From positions 1 to 64,000 of the forward strand of contig JACPRZ010000018.1 in assembly GCA_016193485.1 (NCBI GenBank): a DNA stretch of 64,000 nucleotides. The letters are read 5' to 3'. Source of the DNA: Bacteroidota bacterium. Its GTDB lineage: Bacteria > Bacteroidota > Bacteroidia > JACPRZ01. Below, piece after piece: positions 1 through 7,888 of this stretch. The notes beneath the pieces were generated by a model. That model did no database searches, had not been told where the DNA came from, and was given only the letters and a program-made list of their open reading frames with translations. Within the stretch, counting starts at the first letter, position 1, and each line of letters opens with the position of its first letter. Both the position numbers and the translations under genes were made by a program.

Positions 1-2
1 AT

Positions 3-1613
3 GTAACATCAACATACAATACGGATATAGACGACCAGGGCGCATTTGATTTAGGAGACCCGACAACATGGAATTATAAGTATGACCAATCAGGAAACCT
101 GGTACAGGATAAACAGGAGCAGATTGCCGTGATAGAGTGGACGGTTTACGGCAAGGTTAAAAAGGTAATAAGAACCTCGGTCAGCGCAAAACCCGATTTG
201 GAATTTAACTACGATGCTACCGGCAACCGCATTGCTAAAATTGTCAAACCGCACGGCAGTTCTGTTGAAAACGGAGGTACAGACAATTCAGCGTTATGGA
301 CAACAACTTATTATATTCGTGATGCCTCCGGCAACATAATGTCAACCTACGAAGACAGGGAAAGCGATCCCGGCTTTTACCTTGACGAGCAATTGATCTA
401 CGGCAGCAGCCGCATCGGTTTGTTAAAAAGGAATTTGGATTTGACATCAGCAACCACGCCAACGAATGGTTTTTCGCGCACGCTTGGGAAAAAAATCTAT
501 GAGGGGGGGAATCATTTGGGGAATGTTTTAGCAACATTCAGCGACCGGAAAATACCAGTGGATGGTATTTATAATTATGTCGGGGCAGGCAATGGAAGTT
601 ATACAAGAACGCTCACAGGATATACAAATGTGGGTGCAGGCAATGGTGATTACAATCAAACCGAAGCGCCCGATGGAGATATTGACTATTACTTTGCTGA
701 TATAACAAGTACAAATGATTACGGTGTGTGGGGTGATTTGCTGCCGGAAAGGAACCACTCAACTGCGGATTATAGGTTCGGGTTTAACGGACAGGAAAAG
801 ACAGACGAGATTAGCGGAAGTGGAAATCATTATACTGCTGACTATTGGGAGTATGATTCAAGAACCATAAAAAGATGGAATCGCGACAAGGTTAATAAAC
901 CTTGGGAAAGCCCGTATGCAGCTTTTTCTAACAATCCGATATGGTTTATTGATCCATTTGGTCTCGATACAGTTGAAGTATTTGCAGAAACGGGAAAACT
1001 TAAAAGCCACATAGAAACAGATGAAGGTGATGATGTATTCTTCCTGATTGACAAAGAGGGGAAAAGAGGTGAGTCTATTTCTTTTGAAGGGGGAACGCTT
1101 GAAAGTACTAAGACACAGAGCACTTCATATAAAGATGATAAGGGCAAAGAGCAAGTTACCACCTTTGATATTTATAGGTTAAGAGGTGATGAGAATGCAA
1201 CGAAGTTATTTGAATTCTTTGCCACCAATACCCCTGTTGAATGGTCGCAAATTATGACAGGTGTTGAAGGAGAAAAAGGGTTAAACTTTTTAACTACAGC
1301 AGGTTTACCGGGTAAGGAACCAGGATCAACAAGTTTGTTTACTGGCCAGTTGCAATATGGCTACACCCTACGTTCATTCATTCATAACCATCCAAACAAT
1401 TATGCTACTCCTTCTGGCTTAATTAAAAGGGATAAAGACATTGGTTTTGCGACACAAATTGAAGATTGGTACATGAGTAATTACAAAAACAGGACAAGAC
1501 CAGTGTTTAAGATATATACCGATGATTTCGGATATCACCAATATAATAAAAATTCAACACGATTAGACTTTATTATCCAATTGCCTAATGTCATTATTAG
1601 GCCAGCAGAGTAA
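3..1613 (+). CDS. Rhs/YD-repeat polymorphic toxin, 3' part, with JAB-like tip
   Basis: This is the C-terminal part of a large Rhs-family surface or secreted protein. The frame is open to the left edge and the first visible codons already encode YD-repeat sequence (YKYDQSGNLVQDK), so the gene starts outside the window; the GTG at 129 is not a real start. The shaft ends in an Rhs-associated core: HLGNV near nt 520, then YRFGFNGQEK and SPYAAFSNNPIWFIDPFG near nt 775-965. The last ~210 residues are a variable tip. It has EWSQI (nt ~1240) and HNHP with a Ser seven residues on and Asp residues following (nt 1383-1440), resembling the JAMM/JAB metal site of JAB-like Rhs toxins. A peptidase or deubiquitinase-like activity is inferred from the motif only. 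A small secreted protein follows after four bases. Confidence 0.85.
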   Translation, partial: VTSTYNTDIDDQGAFDLGDPTTWNYKYDQSGNLVQDKQEQIAVIEWTVYGKVKKVIRTSVSAKPDLEFNYDATGNRIAKIVKPHGSSVENGGTDNSALWTTTYYIRDASGNIMSTYEDRESDPGFYLDEQLIYGSSRIGLLKRNLDLTSATTPTNGFSRTLGKKIYEGGNHLGNVLATFSDRKIPVDGIYNYVGAGNGSYTRTLTGYTNVGAGNGDYNQTEAPDGDIDYYFADITSTNDYGVWGDLLPERNHSTADYRFGFNGQEKTDEISGSGNHYTADYWEYDSRTIKRWNRDKVNKPWESPYAAFSNNPIWFIDPFGLDTVEVFAETGKLKSHIETDEGDDVFFLIDKEGKRGESISFEGGTLESTKTQSTSYKDDKGKEQVTTFDIYRLRGDENATKLFEFFATNTPVEWSQIMTGVEGEKGLNFLTTAGLPGKEPGSTSLFTGQLQYGYTLRSFIHNHPNNYATPSGLIKRDKDIGFATQIEDWYMSNYKNRTRPVFKIYTDDFGYHQYNKNSTRLDFIIQLPNVIIRPAE

Positions 1614-1617
1614 CTAT

Positions 1618-2151
1618 ATGAAATCATATTCCACATACTGTTTTTTTACGCTCCTTACAATTGGTTTGCTTGTTTGTAATCTGCCCATGGCCCAGCGATA
1701 CCAATCAGTAAAGATAAAGAAAACCATTAAGAGGGTTGAGGTAGATAGCAGTTTTATATCTGAGATTACTTTGTGTGTCAAGCGTGAAAAAAAATGCTCT
1801 AATTACGGTTCAGCATATATATGGGAAATTAATATCTGTGAAATAAATAAGGGCTATTATATGCTTGAAGTAACCATTGATAACGAAATCAACAAGGATT
1901 TAGAATACACGGGATATTTTTATGTAGATTCCACCTTGTTTACAGTGTTTGGACCGATCATAGACAGTTTATTTTTTCCTAAAGAAAAAAGAGAGTTGGA
2001 GTTTACAATATTGGAATTAAAGAACCCAAAAGATTTTATTATAGATGGGGGTATTGAAGATTACTCAACTTGGATTTACCTGTATAACAATGGAGTTTTT
2101 TTCTTAAAAGAATCTTACCCACTGCCGTGTGACACAGTAACTACCAAATGA
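1618..2151 (+). CDS. Small secreted protein, candidate immunity to the JAB-like tip
   Basis: I do not recognise this family. The start chosen is the ATG at 1618, four bases after the Rhs stop, because it gives a clean signal peptide (MKSYSTYCFFTLLTIGLLVC, likely cut near MAQ); the open frame reaches back to 1588 inside the Rhs gene. The mature part (~150 residues) is rich in beta-strand-like segments, with several Tyr and Asp and no catalytic motif I can see. Its position directly behind a polymorphic toxin tip is the usual place for an immunity gene, and a periplasmic immunity protein would be exported. That role is inference from position. Base composition is AT-rich like the tip before it, unlike the Rhs shaft. 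Confidence 0.6.
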   Translation: MKSYSTYCFFTLLTIGLLVCNLPMAQRYQSVKIKKTIKRVEVDSSFISEITLCVKREKKCSNYGSAYIWEINICEINKGYYMLEVTIDNEINKDLEYTGYFYVDSTLFTVFGPIIDSLFFPKEKRELEFTILELKNPKDFIIDGGIEDYSTWIYLYNNGVFFLKESYPLPCDTVTTK

Positions 2152-2192
2152 GTAAAACCCTGCCCTTTCTCAGGGTACCACATTCTCTACTC

Positions 2193-2224
2193 AAATGATA
2201 AACTCTATGGCGAAAATTGGTTTT
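2193..2224 (+). repeat. Rhs-tip boundary repeat, copy 1
   Basis: A 32-base sequence beginning AAATGATAAACTCTATGGCG and ending AAAATTGGTTTT. It differs at two positions from the copy at 7762-7793 and shares its first ~25 bases with 5113-5138. It lies between the first immunity candidate and the next small ORF, outside any convincing gene. In one frame it reads NDKLYGENWF, the same frame in which the 5113 copy (NYKLFGEN) continues into Rhs shaft, so it may be the stump of a lost Rhs copy or a recombination site. Confidence 0.6.
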
Positions 2225-2296
2225 AAGAGCAAAGACGATTACGGGTGAAGTACACCTAAATTATATTCTTTTGAAGGATTATTATATACAAAATAA

Positions 2297-2770
2297 ATGA
2301 AAAATTTAATAATATTCTCAATTATTTTAATATTTGGTGATATTAATGCCTATACGATAACTGGAAAATATATTTATTGCACTAATTATTCACAGACTTT
2401 TGGAAATGTATTTCATTGTGAGATGTTGTTACTGAAAGAGGATTCAACCTTTCATTATGAGGAATATCATGGGCGTGGATATATTAAAAATGAAAATGAC
2501 TTGATAAATACAGAAAAATATATTGATGGTAAATGGACAATAAAAGATAATTATTTACTACTTTATGAATACAATAATACATTTGATAAAACAAGATGGA
2601 TTATTAAAAGAAATAAATTAATTAGAGAAACTAGTAATAATAAGATAGATATTCTTGAGAAAAATCATTTCCAAAAGAGACGATGTAGTAGAGTAATAAA
2701 AACAACAGGATATATTATACTCTATCCTTTTAAAAGTATTAAAAATTTTATTAAATATGGTGTTTGGTAG
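2297..2770 (+). CDS. Small secreted AT-rich protein, candidate orphan immunity
   Basis: A 157-residue protein of unknown family. It begins with a short signal peptide (MKNLIIFSIILIFGDINA) and continues with alternating Tyr/Lys/Asn-rich strands that could form a small beta-barrel of the lipocalin type; that fold is a guess. It is markedly AT-rich compared with the Rhs shaft. Its stop (2768-2770) is in the same frame as the following displaced Rhs ORF, which restarts three codons later. It has no toxin tip directly upstream, only the 2193 boundary repeat, so it may be an orphan immunity gene whose cognate tip was lost. Confidence 0.5.
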   Translation: MKNLIIFSIILIFGDINAYTITGKYIYCTNYSQTFGNVFHCEMLLLKEDSTFHYEEYHGRGYIKNENDLINTEKYIDGKWTIKDNYLLLYEYNNTFDKTRWIIKRNKLIRETSNNKIDILEKNHFQKRRCSRVIKTTGYIILYPFKSIKNFIKYGVW

Positions 2771-2779
2771 GGTGCTAGT

Positions 2780-4558
2780 ATGGATGGCACATTCACAGGC
2801 GAATATGACCGGCATATTGCCGCCATTGCCGACAATGCAACCGGGCAAAACCTTGTTTACATGACGCGGTACATCCCTCCGGTAACACCGGCTGACCCCG
2901 GTACAACCCAGATAGTGGCATTTGAATTTTCCTCTTCCACTGCAGGCACTCCCGTACCGCAGGTGGTAGCGGAAGTTGCGGGCTACGACACCGGAGGCGA
3001 AGGCGAACTGCAAATATCCCCCGATGGAAAGCGCCTTGCATATTACAACCGCAAACTCAACATTGGCGGTTTCAGTCACAAACAGGTTGAAGTGAACATT
3101 ATGACCTTGACTGCCGACCGTAAAAGCATTGTACCAGGGCAAACCATTGTTACAACCGATAACGGTGCAGGTACCTATGGTAAATCAAGTGTTGATTTTT
3201 CTGCTGAGCAGGATTTAACATATTACAACCAGCGCGGCATATTTGAACAGAGTATGACAGGCAGCGAAAAAAATATATGGCAATATAACACCTCAACACA
3301 ATCCTTTACCCTTGCCAACACAACCCAATATGGTGAAGTACGCAAAGGCGCTGATGGATATAATTACGTGCCCGGGCAGGAAAATGATAACAACCTTACA
3401 ACAATTGATAACAGCACATTGGCAATTGGAAGTAACGCAGCAGTAGCAGATGCCGGTACCGGGTACGGTTTATCCGGAAATCTTCCTGCGCAGGCATTAC
3501 AGATCATTGATGCTTACGGCAGCCAGGATATTTTCAGCAGAAATGCGGGTAAGAAGAGTTACGAAATAAAAACCCACCTCGGTGATGCCGTTGTTATTTT
3601 GAGCGACCGGCTTGGTGCGGAAGATTTAGGGGGGGGTATTATTGGTAATTACGCTGTGGTATCAAGTTACAATTCGTATTATCCCTTCGGAATGCAAATG
3701 CCGGGAAGGAATTTTAACTCTTCTGATTATCGTTTCGGGTTTAACGGCTACGAAAAAGATAATGAATGGAGAAACATACAGGGTGCGGATTATGATTTTG
3801 ATGGGTATGGGTATGACGCTTTGACGGGAAGGAGAAAAGGACCTGATCCGTTGGCTGGTAAATATCCCGAAATTTCTCCTTACGCAGCGTTTGGAAATAA
3901 TCCTGTTTTATTTGTTGATGCTGATGGTAAAGTATTTGTAGTATATACAAAAATTCAAGATAAAAAAGGAAATGAGACAGAGGTTAAAGTTACTTTTGAT
4001 GGTGATGTCATTACTATGATAAATAACAAAACGGGAGAAACTATGGAGTATAATGAAGAATCTCAGTTTGTAAACGACATGATTACTTCTTACACATACA
4101 TTGTGGAAAATAATGCAGATGTTGACAATGCCATGCAACAGGTTGCTTCCTCTGATATAGAAGTTGAAGTAACAGAATCGTCAAGAAAAACTGCAGGGGG
4201 ATATGAAGAAGGTGAAATAGATTATAACTTTAAATATGGGGTTGAGATAAGGAGAGATAAAAAGAAAATAGGTAAACAATCTCCTGCGCTTGGGTTTTGG
4301 TCGGAAGTATATCATGCTTACCTTGATTTGTTTGATAAAGCCAAACAAAAACAGTTGGAAGAAGAAAGCAGAAAACAAGGACCAGATCTTAATGTTGCCG
4401 AAGAAGAGTATGTACATGTTAAAAAGGAGGGGCAGGTTATTGACAAATTACGTAAAGCAAGTAAATCTAATAGGGAAATGAGAAGAAAATCATATAAAGA
4501 AGGTGAAGGTGTTTTTAAAGCTAAAGGTGCGACAAGCACAAAAGAAGAAATTAAATAA
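2780..4558 (+). CDS. Displaced Rhs 3' end with M91-like tip (orphan Rhs cassette)
   Basis: This 592-residue ORF begins in the middle of Rhs-type sequence, with no signal peptide. Residues 1-150 contain a PD40-like strand (ISPDGKRLAYYN, 79-90). Residues 160-380 are shaft and core (HLGDAVVILSDRL, YYPFGMQ, YRFGFNGYEK, SPYAAFGNNPVLFVDADG). Residues 384-592 are a unique tip. Within the tip, SPALGFWSEVYHAY (501-514) followed by EEEYVHVKKE (541-550) looks like the zinc site and downstream Glu of M91-like Rhs peptidase tips, but the expected HExxH reads SEVYH, so the first His is missing. Whether this ORF is translated alone is unclear; it may be a silent donor tip. The next gene starts eight bases downstream. 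Confidence 0.7.
   Translation: MDGTFTGEYDRHIAAIADNATGQNLVYMTRYIPPVTPADPGTTQIVAFEFSSSTAGTPVPQVVAEVAGYDTGGEGELQISPDGKRLAYYNRKLNIGGFSHKQVEVNIMTLTADRKSIVPGQTIVTTDNGAGTYGKSSVDFSAEQDLTYYNQRGIFEQSMTGSEKNIWQYNTSTQSFTLANTTQYGEVRKGADGYNYVPGQENDNNLTTIDNSTLAIGSNAAVADAGTGYGLSGNLPAQALQIIDAYGSQDIFSRNAGKKSYEIKTHLGDAVVILSDRLGAEDLGGGIIGNYAVVSSYNSYYPFGMQMPGRNFNSSDYRFGFNGYEKDNEWRNIQGADYDFDGYGYDALTGRRKGPDPLAGKYPEISPYAAFGNNPVLFVDADGKVFVVYTKIQDKKGNETEVKVTFDGDVITMINNKTGETMEYNEESQFVNDMITSYTYIVENNADVDNAMQQVASSDIEVEVTESSRKTAGGYEEGEIDYNFKYGVEIRRDKKKIGKQSPALGFWSEVYHAYLDLFDKAKQKQLEEESRKQGPDLNVAEEEYVHVKKEGQVIDKLRKASKSNREMRRKSYKEGEGVFKAKGATSTKEEIK
3257..3747 (+). repeat. Rhs shaft direct repeat, copy A
   Basis: About 490 bases of Rhs shaft and core, from ACAGGCAGCG to the TTTCGGGTTTAACGG motif, that recur with small differences at 5142-5641. 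Both copies keep an eight-base G run in the codons for Leu-Gly-Gly-Gly. Upstream of 3257 and downstream of 3747 the two copies diverge completely, which fixes the ends of the homologous block. Confidence 0.8.
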
Positions 4559-4566
4559 AGAATAGT

Positions 4567-5067
4567 ATGAGATATGTTTTAATTATTTTTTTGATTTGTT
4601 TAAATGTTGTTTATCTTGTATATTCTCAGGATAGCACTAATGAAAAAATTGATTCTATTAAAATTTATTTAATTTCAAGTTCAAAAAAATATCAAGTTGC
4701 AAGGATAGTTGATAATTTCAAAGAATTCTATATATATAAATTTGAAACAGCAAGGGAGGAAATAGATTTTAAATTTTGGGATTATAAAGAATTTACTGCA
4801 AACTTACAAACACAGAAAAAAATATCAAACAATGATGATGGGCGAATGGTAATTGCTTTTGTTGAATTGTCATTTGATAATAAGGTAGTTGAATTAATGT
4901 TTGACCATGGTGGAAATTATTACTTTATGGGCAGTTGGTATGAAAGACATGATGGGTTATATTATAATTTATTCAAATATTTTTCGGATGAATTGATTAA
5001 TGCCGAGGTTTTATTAAAAGCTAAATCTGGTACACATAAACATGGTTTATGGGGTCCAAATGAATAA
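4567..5067 (+). CDS. Small secreted protein, candidate immunity to the second tip
   Basis: A 166-residue protein of unrecognised family. It has a signal peptide (MRYVLIIFLICLNVVYLVYS, cut near QDS) and an AT-rich sequence. The C-terminal half contains MFDHGGNYYF and a Tyr/Phe-rich helix; no catalytic motif is visible. It starts eight bases after the displaced Rhs ORF at 2780-4558 and ends five bases before the next Rhs fragment. That spacing fits a toxin-tip/immunity pair moved as one cassette. The immunity role is inferred from position and export signal only. Confidence 0.55.
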   Translation: MRYVLIIFLICLNVVYLVYSQDSTNEKIDSIKIYLISSSKKYQVARIVDNFKEFYIYKFETAREEIDFKFWDYKEFTANLQTQKKISNNDDGRMVIAFVELSFDNKVVELMFDHGGNYYFMGSWYERHDGLYYNLFKYFSDELINAEVLLKAKSGTHKHGLWGPNE

Positions 5068-5072
5068 TACCA

Positions 5073-6491
5073 GTGGATAAAACAATCCCCTTCCGTACAC
5101 ACTTCCCCATACAAAATTATAAACTCTTTGGCGAAAATATAACAGGCAGCGAGAAAAATATATGGCAATATAACACCTCAACACAATCCTTTACCCTTGC
5201 CAACACCACGCAATATGGTGAAGTGCGTCAGGGTGCTGATGGAAAAATGTACATACCGGGGCAGGGGAACGACAACAACCTTACAACAATTATTGATAAC
5301 ACTACTCTGGCAATAGGAAGCGATGCAGAGGTATTCGGTGCGGGTATTGACATCGGATACGGTCTATCTGGCAATATACCCGCACAACCATTACAGATCA
5401 TAGATGCTTCCGGCAGCCGGGATGTTTTCAGCAGAAATGCAGGTAAGAAGAGTTACGAAATAAAAACGCACCTCGGTGATGCTGCCGTTATTGTGAGTGA
5501 CCGGCTTGGCGCTGAAGATTTAGGGGGGGGTATTATTGCTAATTACGCCATAGTATCAAGTTACAATTCGTATTATCCCTTCGGCATGCAACAGCCCGGA
5601 CGCACCTACAATACCGGAGATTACAGATTCGGGTTTAACGGACAGGAAAAGACAGACGAGATAAGCGGAAGCGGAAATCACTATACAACTACATTCTGGG
5701 AGTACGACTCGAGAACTGGAAGAAGATGGGAAAACGACCCAGTAGTTTTTCCCTGGCAATCACCTTATGCTGCATTTAATAATAATCCAATTTATTTTAT
5801 TGACCCAGACGGAAGAGAAGGGATTGGAAATTGGTTAAAGAATGCATGGAAAAATATTAAAAATGTTTTTTCTGGTGAAAAAATTGGTTTTGAGAGCGGA
5901 AGAGGAACACCAAAAAACCCAATTCAAGGTCCTATTGTTAATATAGTCGCTGAACGAGGGACACCAGCAGCAAGCAGAGGTGGTTTCTTTTCAAGTGTTT
6001 TTTCTGCTATAAAAAACTGGTGGGGAAGCTCAGAACGTTTTTTCAGAGCTGAAGGGAAAATAGACGTTGGCCCTCAAGCAGGTATAAGTATTGAGGCAGG
6101 AACTGGACGAGCAGAGGCAGATGTTACCTTAATGAATGTCACCTTGATAGGCGGCTCGGTAGAGCAAAGGGGAAAGGATTACAATCCGTATGAGTTTGAA
6201 TTTGATTATCCGGGTAAGGAGGGTTATATAGATATAGAACAACAAGTTGGAATATCTGTACCATTTGTAGCGGGTGCAAAATATGAACATTCTTTTGAAG
6301 GAAGGTTAAGTGGTGGATATAGAAATGAAAGGCACACTGCAACTGTAAATGCTGCCATTATTGAAGGGCAAGTTAAGCGTAACACAACAAATAGACAAAC
6401 AAAGGTTCAGACTGGTTTTACGGTAGGAGGAAGAATATCAGTCGGAATAGGTATAGAAGTTTCCGCAACATTTGGTGTTAAAGAAAAATGA
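5073..6491 (+). CDS. Displaced Rhs 3' end with Gly-rich beta tip (orphan Rhs cassette)
   Basis: A 472-residue ORF opening with a GTG and a junction peptide (NYKLFGENITGSEKN) that splices the boundary repeat directly onto Rhs shaft. Residues ~24-190 match the 2780 cassette almost exactly. The following stretch (YRFGFNGQEKTDEISGSGNHY) instead matches the 5'-most Rhs gene, so the cassette is a mosaic. The core ends at SPYAAFNNNPIYFIDPDG (~residues 228-245). The tip (~246-472) starts with an amphipathic Trp-rich segment and then becomes a Gly-rich, strand-rich repeat region (IEAGTGRAEADV, VGGRISVGIGIEV) that resembles no toxin I know; a membrane-active or beta-barrel tip is possible. The GTG start is uncertain. 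Confidence 0.65.
   Translation: MDKTIPFRTHFPIQNYKLFGENITGSEKNIWQYNTSTQSFTLANTTQYGEVRQGADGKMYIPGQGNDNNLTTIIDNTTLAIGSDAEVFGAGIDIGYGLSGNIPAQPLQIIDASGSRDVFSRNAGKKSYEIKTHLGDAAVIVSDRLGAEDLGGGIIANYAIVSSYNSYYPFGMQQPGRTYNTGDYRFGFNGQEKTDEISGSGNHYTTTFWEYDSRTGRRWENDPVVFPWQSPYAAFNNNPIYFIDPDGREGIGNWLKNAWKNIKNVFSGEKIGFESGRGTPKNPIQGPIVNIVAERGTPAASRGGFFSSVFSAIKNWWGSSERFFRAEGKIDVGPQAGISIEAGTGRAEADVTLMNVTLIGGSVEQRGKDYNPYEFEFDYPGKEGYIDIEQQVGISVPFVAGAKYEHSFEGRLSGGYRNERHTATVNAAIIEGQVKRNTTNRQTKVQTGFTVGGRISVGIGIEVSATFGVKEK
5113..5138 (+). repeat. Rhs-tip boundary repeat, copy 2
   Basis: Twenty-six bases (AAAATTATAAACTCTTTGGC then GAAAAT) matching the first part of the 2193 and 7762 copies with a few changes. Here the sequence runs straight into conserved Rhs shaft at 5142, in frame, which marks this junction as a recombination point. 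Confidence 0.55.
5142..5641 (+). repeat. Rhs shaft direct repeat, copy B
   Basis: Second copy of the ~490-base shaft/core block at 3257-3747. It contains the same HLGDA, YYPFGMQ and RFGFNG codons and the same eight-base G run. Downstream (5620-5720) it becomes near-identical to 768-866 of the first Rhs gene instead, showing a chimeric origin. Confidence 0.8.
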
Positions 6492-6497
6492 TCTTGT

Positions 6498-7256
6498 ATG
6501 AATATATCTTTTATTTATCTGTTGTTTGGCTTAATATTAATTCATTGTAGTTGTAGAAACAGGAATGATGAGCAAAGCATTGAGAATTCTATCAATCAGC
6601 ATATACAAACACAGGGAGAAAGTCTATTGAAGGATTATTACACAGATGGAAAAATCAAGACAGAAGGAATTTTAATCAACGGAAAAAAAAACGGGGTTTG
6701 GAAAGAATACGCATCAAATGGAAAAATAGAAAAGGTGAACTATTACTATAAAGATACGTTAATCCACAAACTCGATCCTTTAGACTTTGACCTAGAAACA
6801 AAAATATTAGATGACAAAAGCAGTATACTGTTGCCTAAGCATTGGAATATACAGGAGAATTACCAACAAGCACTTGTTATAGCAATCAAACCCAAAGTTT
6901 TTAAACCTGAAATTTTTAATCCCACAATCAATGTTGTAAAAATGTTTATTCCTGATTCGTTTACCATAGAAAAGATTGTTGAGTTAAACATAGAGGAAAT
7001 AAAACAAGGGGTAAAGGAGTTTAAACTAAAAGAAAGTGTACAAGTTTCCAAATCAACTATACCAATGATAAAGGCGTTGTATTTTGTTGATACCGGAACT
7101 CAAAAACTTGGCGCAGTAAGTACTTATATACAAGATAAATCAACCGTATACATAATCACTTGTTTAGCCCAAGGCAACCAACTTCAATTTGTTAAATATA
7201 AAGACCTCTTCGAAGAAATCGTTTTAAGTTTTAAAGTGTCTACTCCCAATGTCTGA
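6498..7256 (+). CDS. Lipoprotein with YwqK/MORN segment and DcrB/PsbP-like domain
   Basis: A 252-residue predicted lipoprotein: the N-terminus MNISFIYLLFGLILIHCSC has a hydrophobic stretch ending at Cys. Residues ~45-85 hold one YwqK-type repeat (YYTDGKIKTEGILINGKKNGVWKEY in two pieces). Residues ~95-250 start with LPKHW and end with FEEIVLSFKV, the layout of the PsbP/DcrB-like fold seen in many Bacteroidota lipoproteins. It begins six bases after the third Rhs tip, so an immunity role is plausible, though the DcrB-like fold is common elsewhere. Its stop overlaps the start of the next gene by eight bases, implying coupled translation. Confidence 0.6.
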   Translation: MNISFIYLLFGLILIHCSCRNRNDEQSIENSINQHIQTQGESLLKDYYTDGKIKTEGILINGKKNGVWKEYASNGKIEKVNYYYKDTLIHKLDPLDFDLETKILDDKSSILLPKHWNIQENYQQALVIAIKPKVFKPEIFNPTINVVKMFIPDSFTIEKIVELNIEEIKQGVKEFKLKESVQVSKSTIPMIKALYFVDTGTQKLGAVSTYIQDKSTVYIITCLAQGNQLQFVKYKDLFEEIVLSFKVSTPNV

Positions 7257-7608
7257 TATTTTAGCACACGGGATAAAATGGGAGATAACAAATGAAATTG
7301 CTTTTAAGGAGCCCGATCAAGAATTAAAGGAAGAATTGTATCTGGTCGCCAAAAGAAAAAAAGAAAAATACAGGGTTAGAATTGGCGTAGTACAGATCAA
7401 CATGGGGGTTTTAGGGGCATATTCCATCAAAGATATTTTGATAGGGATAGGATTTAGAAGCGTTGGGGTGGTGGGAATATCAAAACAGCATCCTGCTAAT
7501 ATTCGAGTAAAATGTCCTCATTGCCGAACGATACAAACATTACAAAAAGAGTGGCAGAAATGTTTAAACTGTGGCAAAGGATTTTATCTATTTGATGATA
7601 ACTGGTAA
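7249..7608 (+). CDS. Small zinc-ribbon protein of unknown function
   Basis: A 119-residue protein without signal peptide. The first ~75 residues are charged and then hydrophobic (GVLGAYSIKDILIGIGF). The C-terminus carries a zinc ribbon, CPHC then CLNC about 16 residues later. Its ATG lies inside the 3' end of the preceding lipoprotein gene (eight-base overlap, different frame), so the pair is probably co-translated. Zinc ribbons of this kind bind nucleic acid or hold a small fold together; no specific function can be assigned. It is the last gene of the Rhs-associated block. Confidence 0.55.
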   Translation: MSDILAHGIKWEITNEIAFKEPDQELKEELYLVAKRKKEKYRVRIGVVQINMGVLGAYSIKDILIGIGFRSVGVVGISKQHPANIRVKCPHCRTIQTLQKEWQKCLNCGKGFYLFDDNW

Positions 7609-7613
7609 TCCTT

Positions 7614-7750
7614 GAAAATTGAGCCCAGCACCGGAGCAACCACCTCAGCCACAGCAGCATCATCCATAAGCATACAACCGCCAAAGGGAGCAATAACAGA
7701 GAGGATATCCGGTTTAATCTCCCCGTATTTGTGAAACACCAGCGCTGCAC
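7614..7750 (-). pseudogene. Decayed fragment, weakly resembling a class III aminotransferase
   Basis: No intact gene is present between 7609 and 7888. Read on the minus strand, 7750 to 7614 gives a continuous peptide containing FHKYGEIKPDILSV and APFGGCM. That spacing recalls the PLP-lysine region of class III aminotransferases (YG..PDIL..AK.FGGG.P), with Pro where the lysine should be. There is no start and no domain on either side, so this is at best a remnant. The resemblance could be chance. Confidence 0.2.
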
Positions 7751-7761
7751 ATTACCAGCAA

Positions 7762-7793
7762 AAATGATAAACTTTTTGGCGAAAATTGGTTTT
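7762..7793 (+). repeat. Rhs-tip boundary repeat, copy 3
   Basis: Thirty-two bases (AAATGATAAACTTTTTGGCG and then AAAATTGGTTTT) with two differences from 2193-2224. It is the last sequence with Rhs-locus character before the transposase gene. It sits downstream of the third tip and its two followers, as copy 1 does for the first tip. Confidence 0.6.
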
Positions 7794-7888
7794 GAAGTTA
7801 TTTTCTAATTTTATCTTTCCTGCTTTTCAGCATATACGGCAGGTTGATCTACTTTTCTGTTCTCTGGTTTCTATTTTTTGATTTACTG

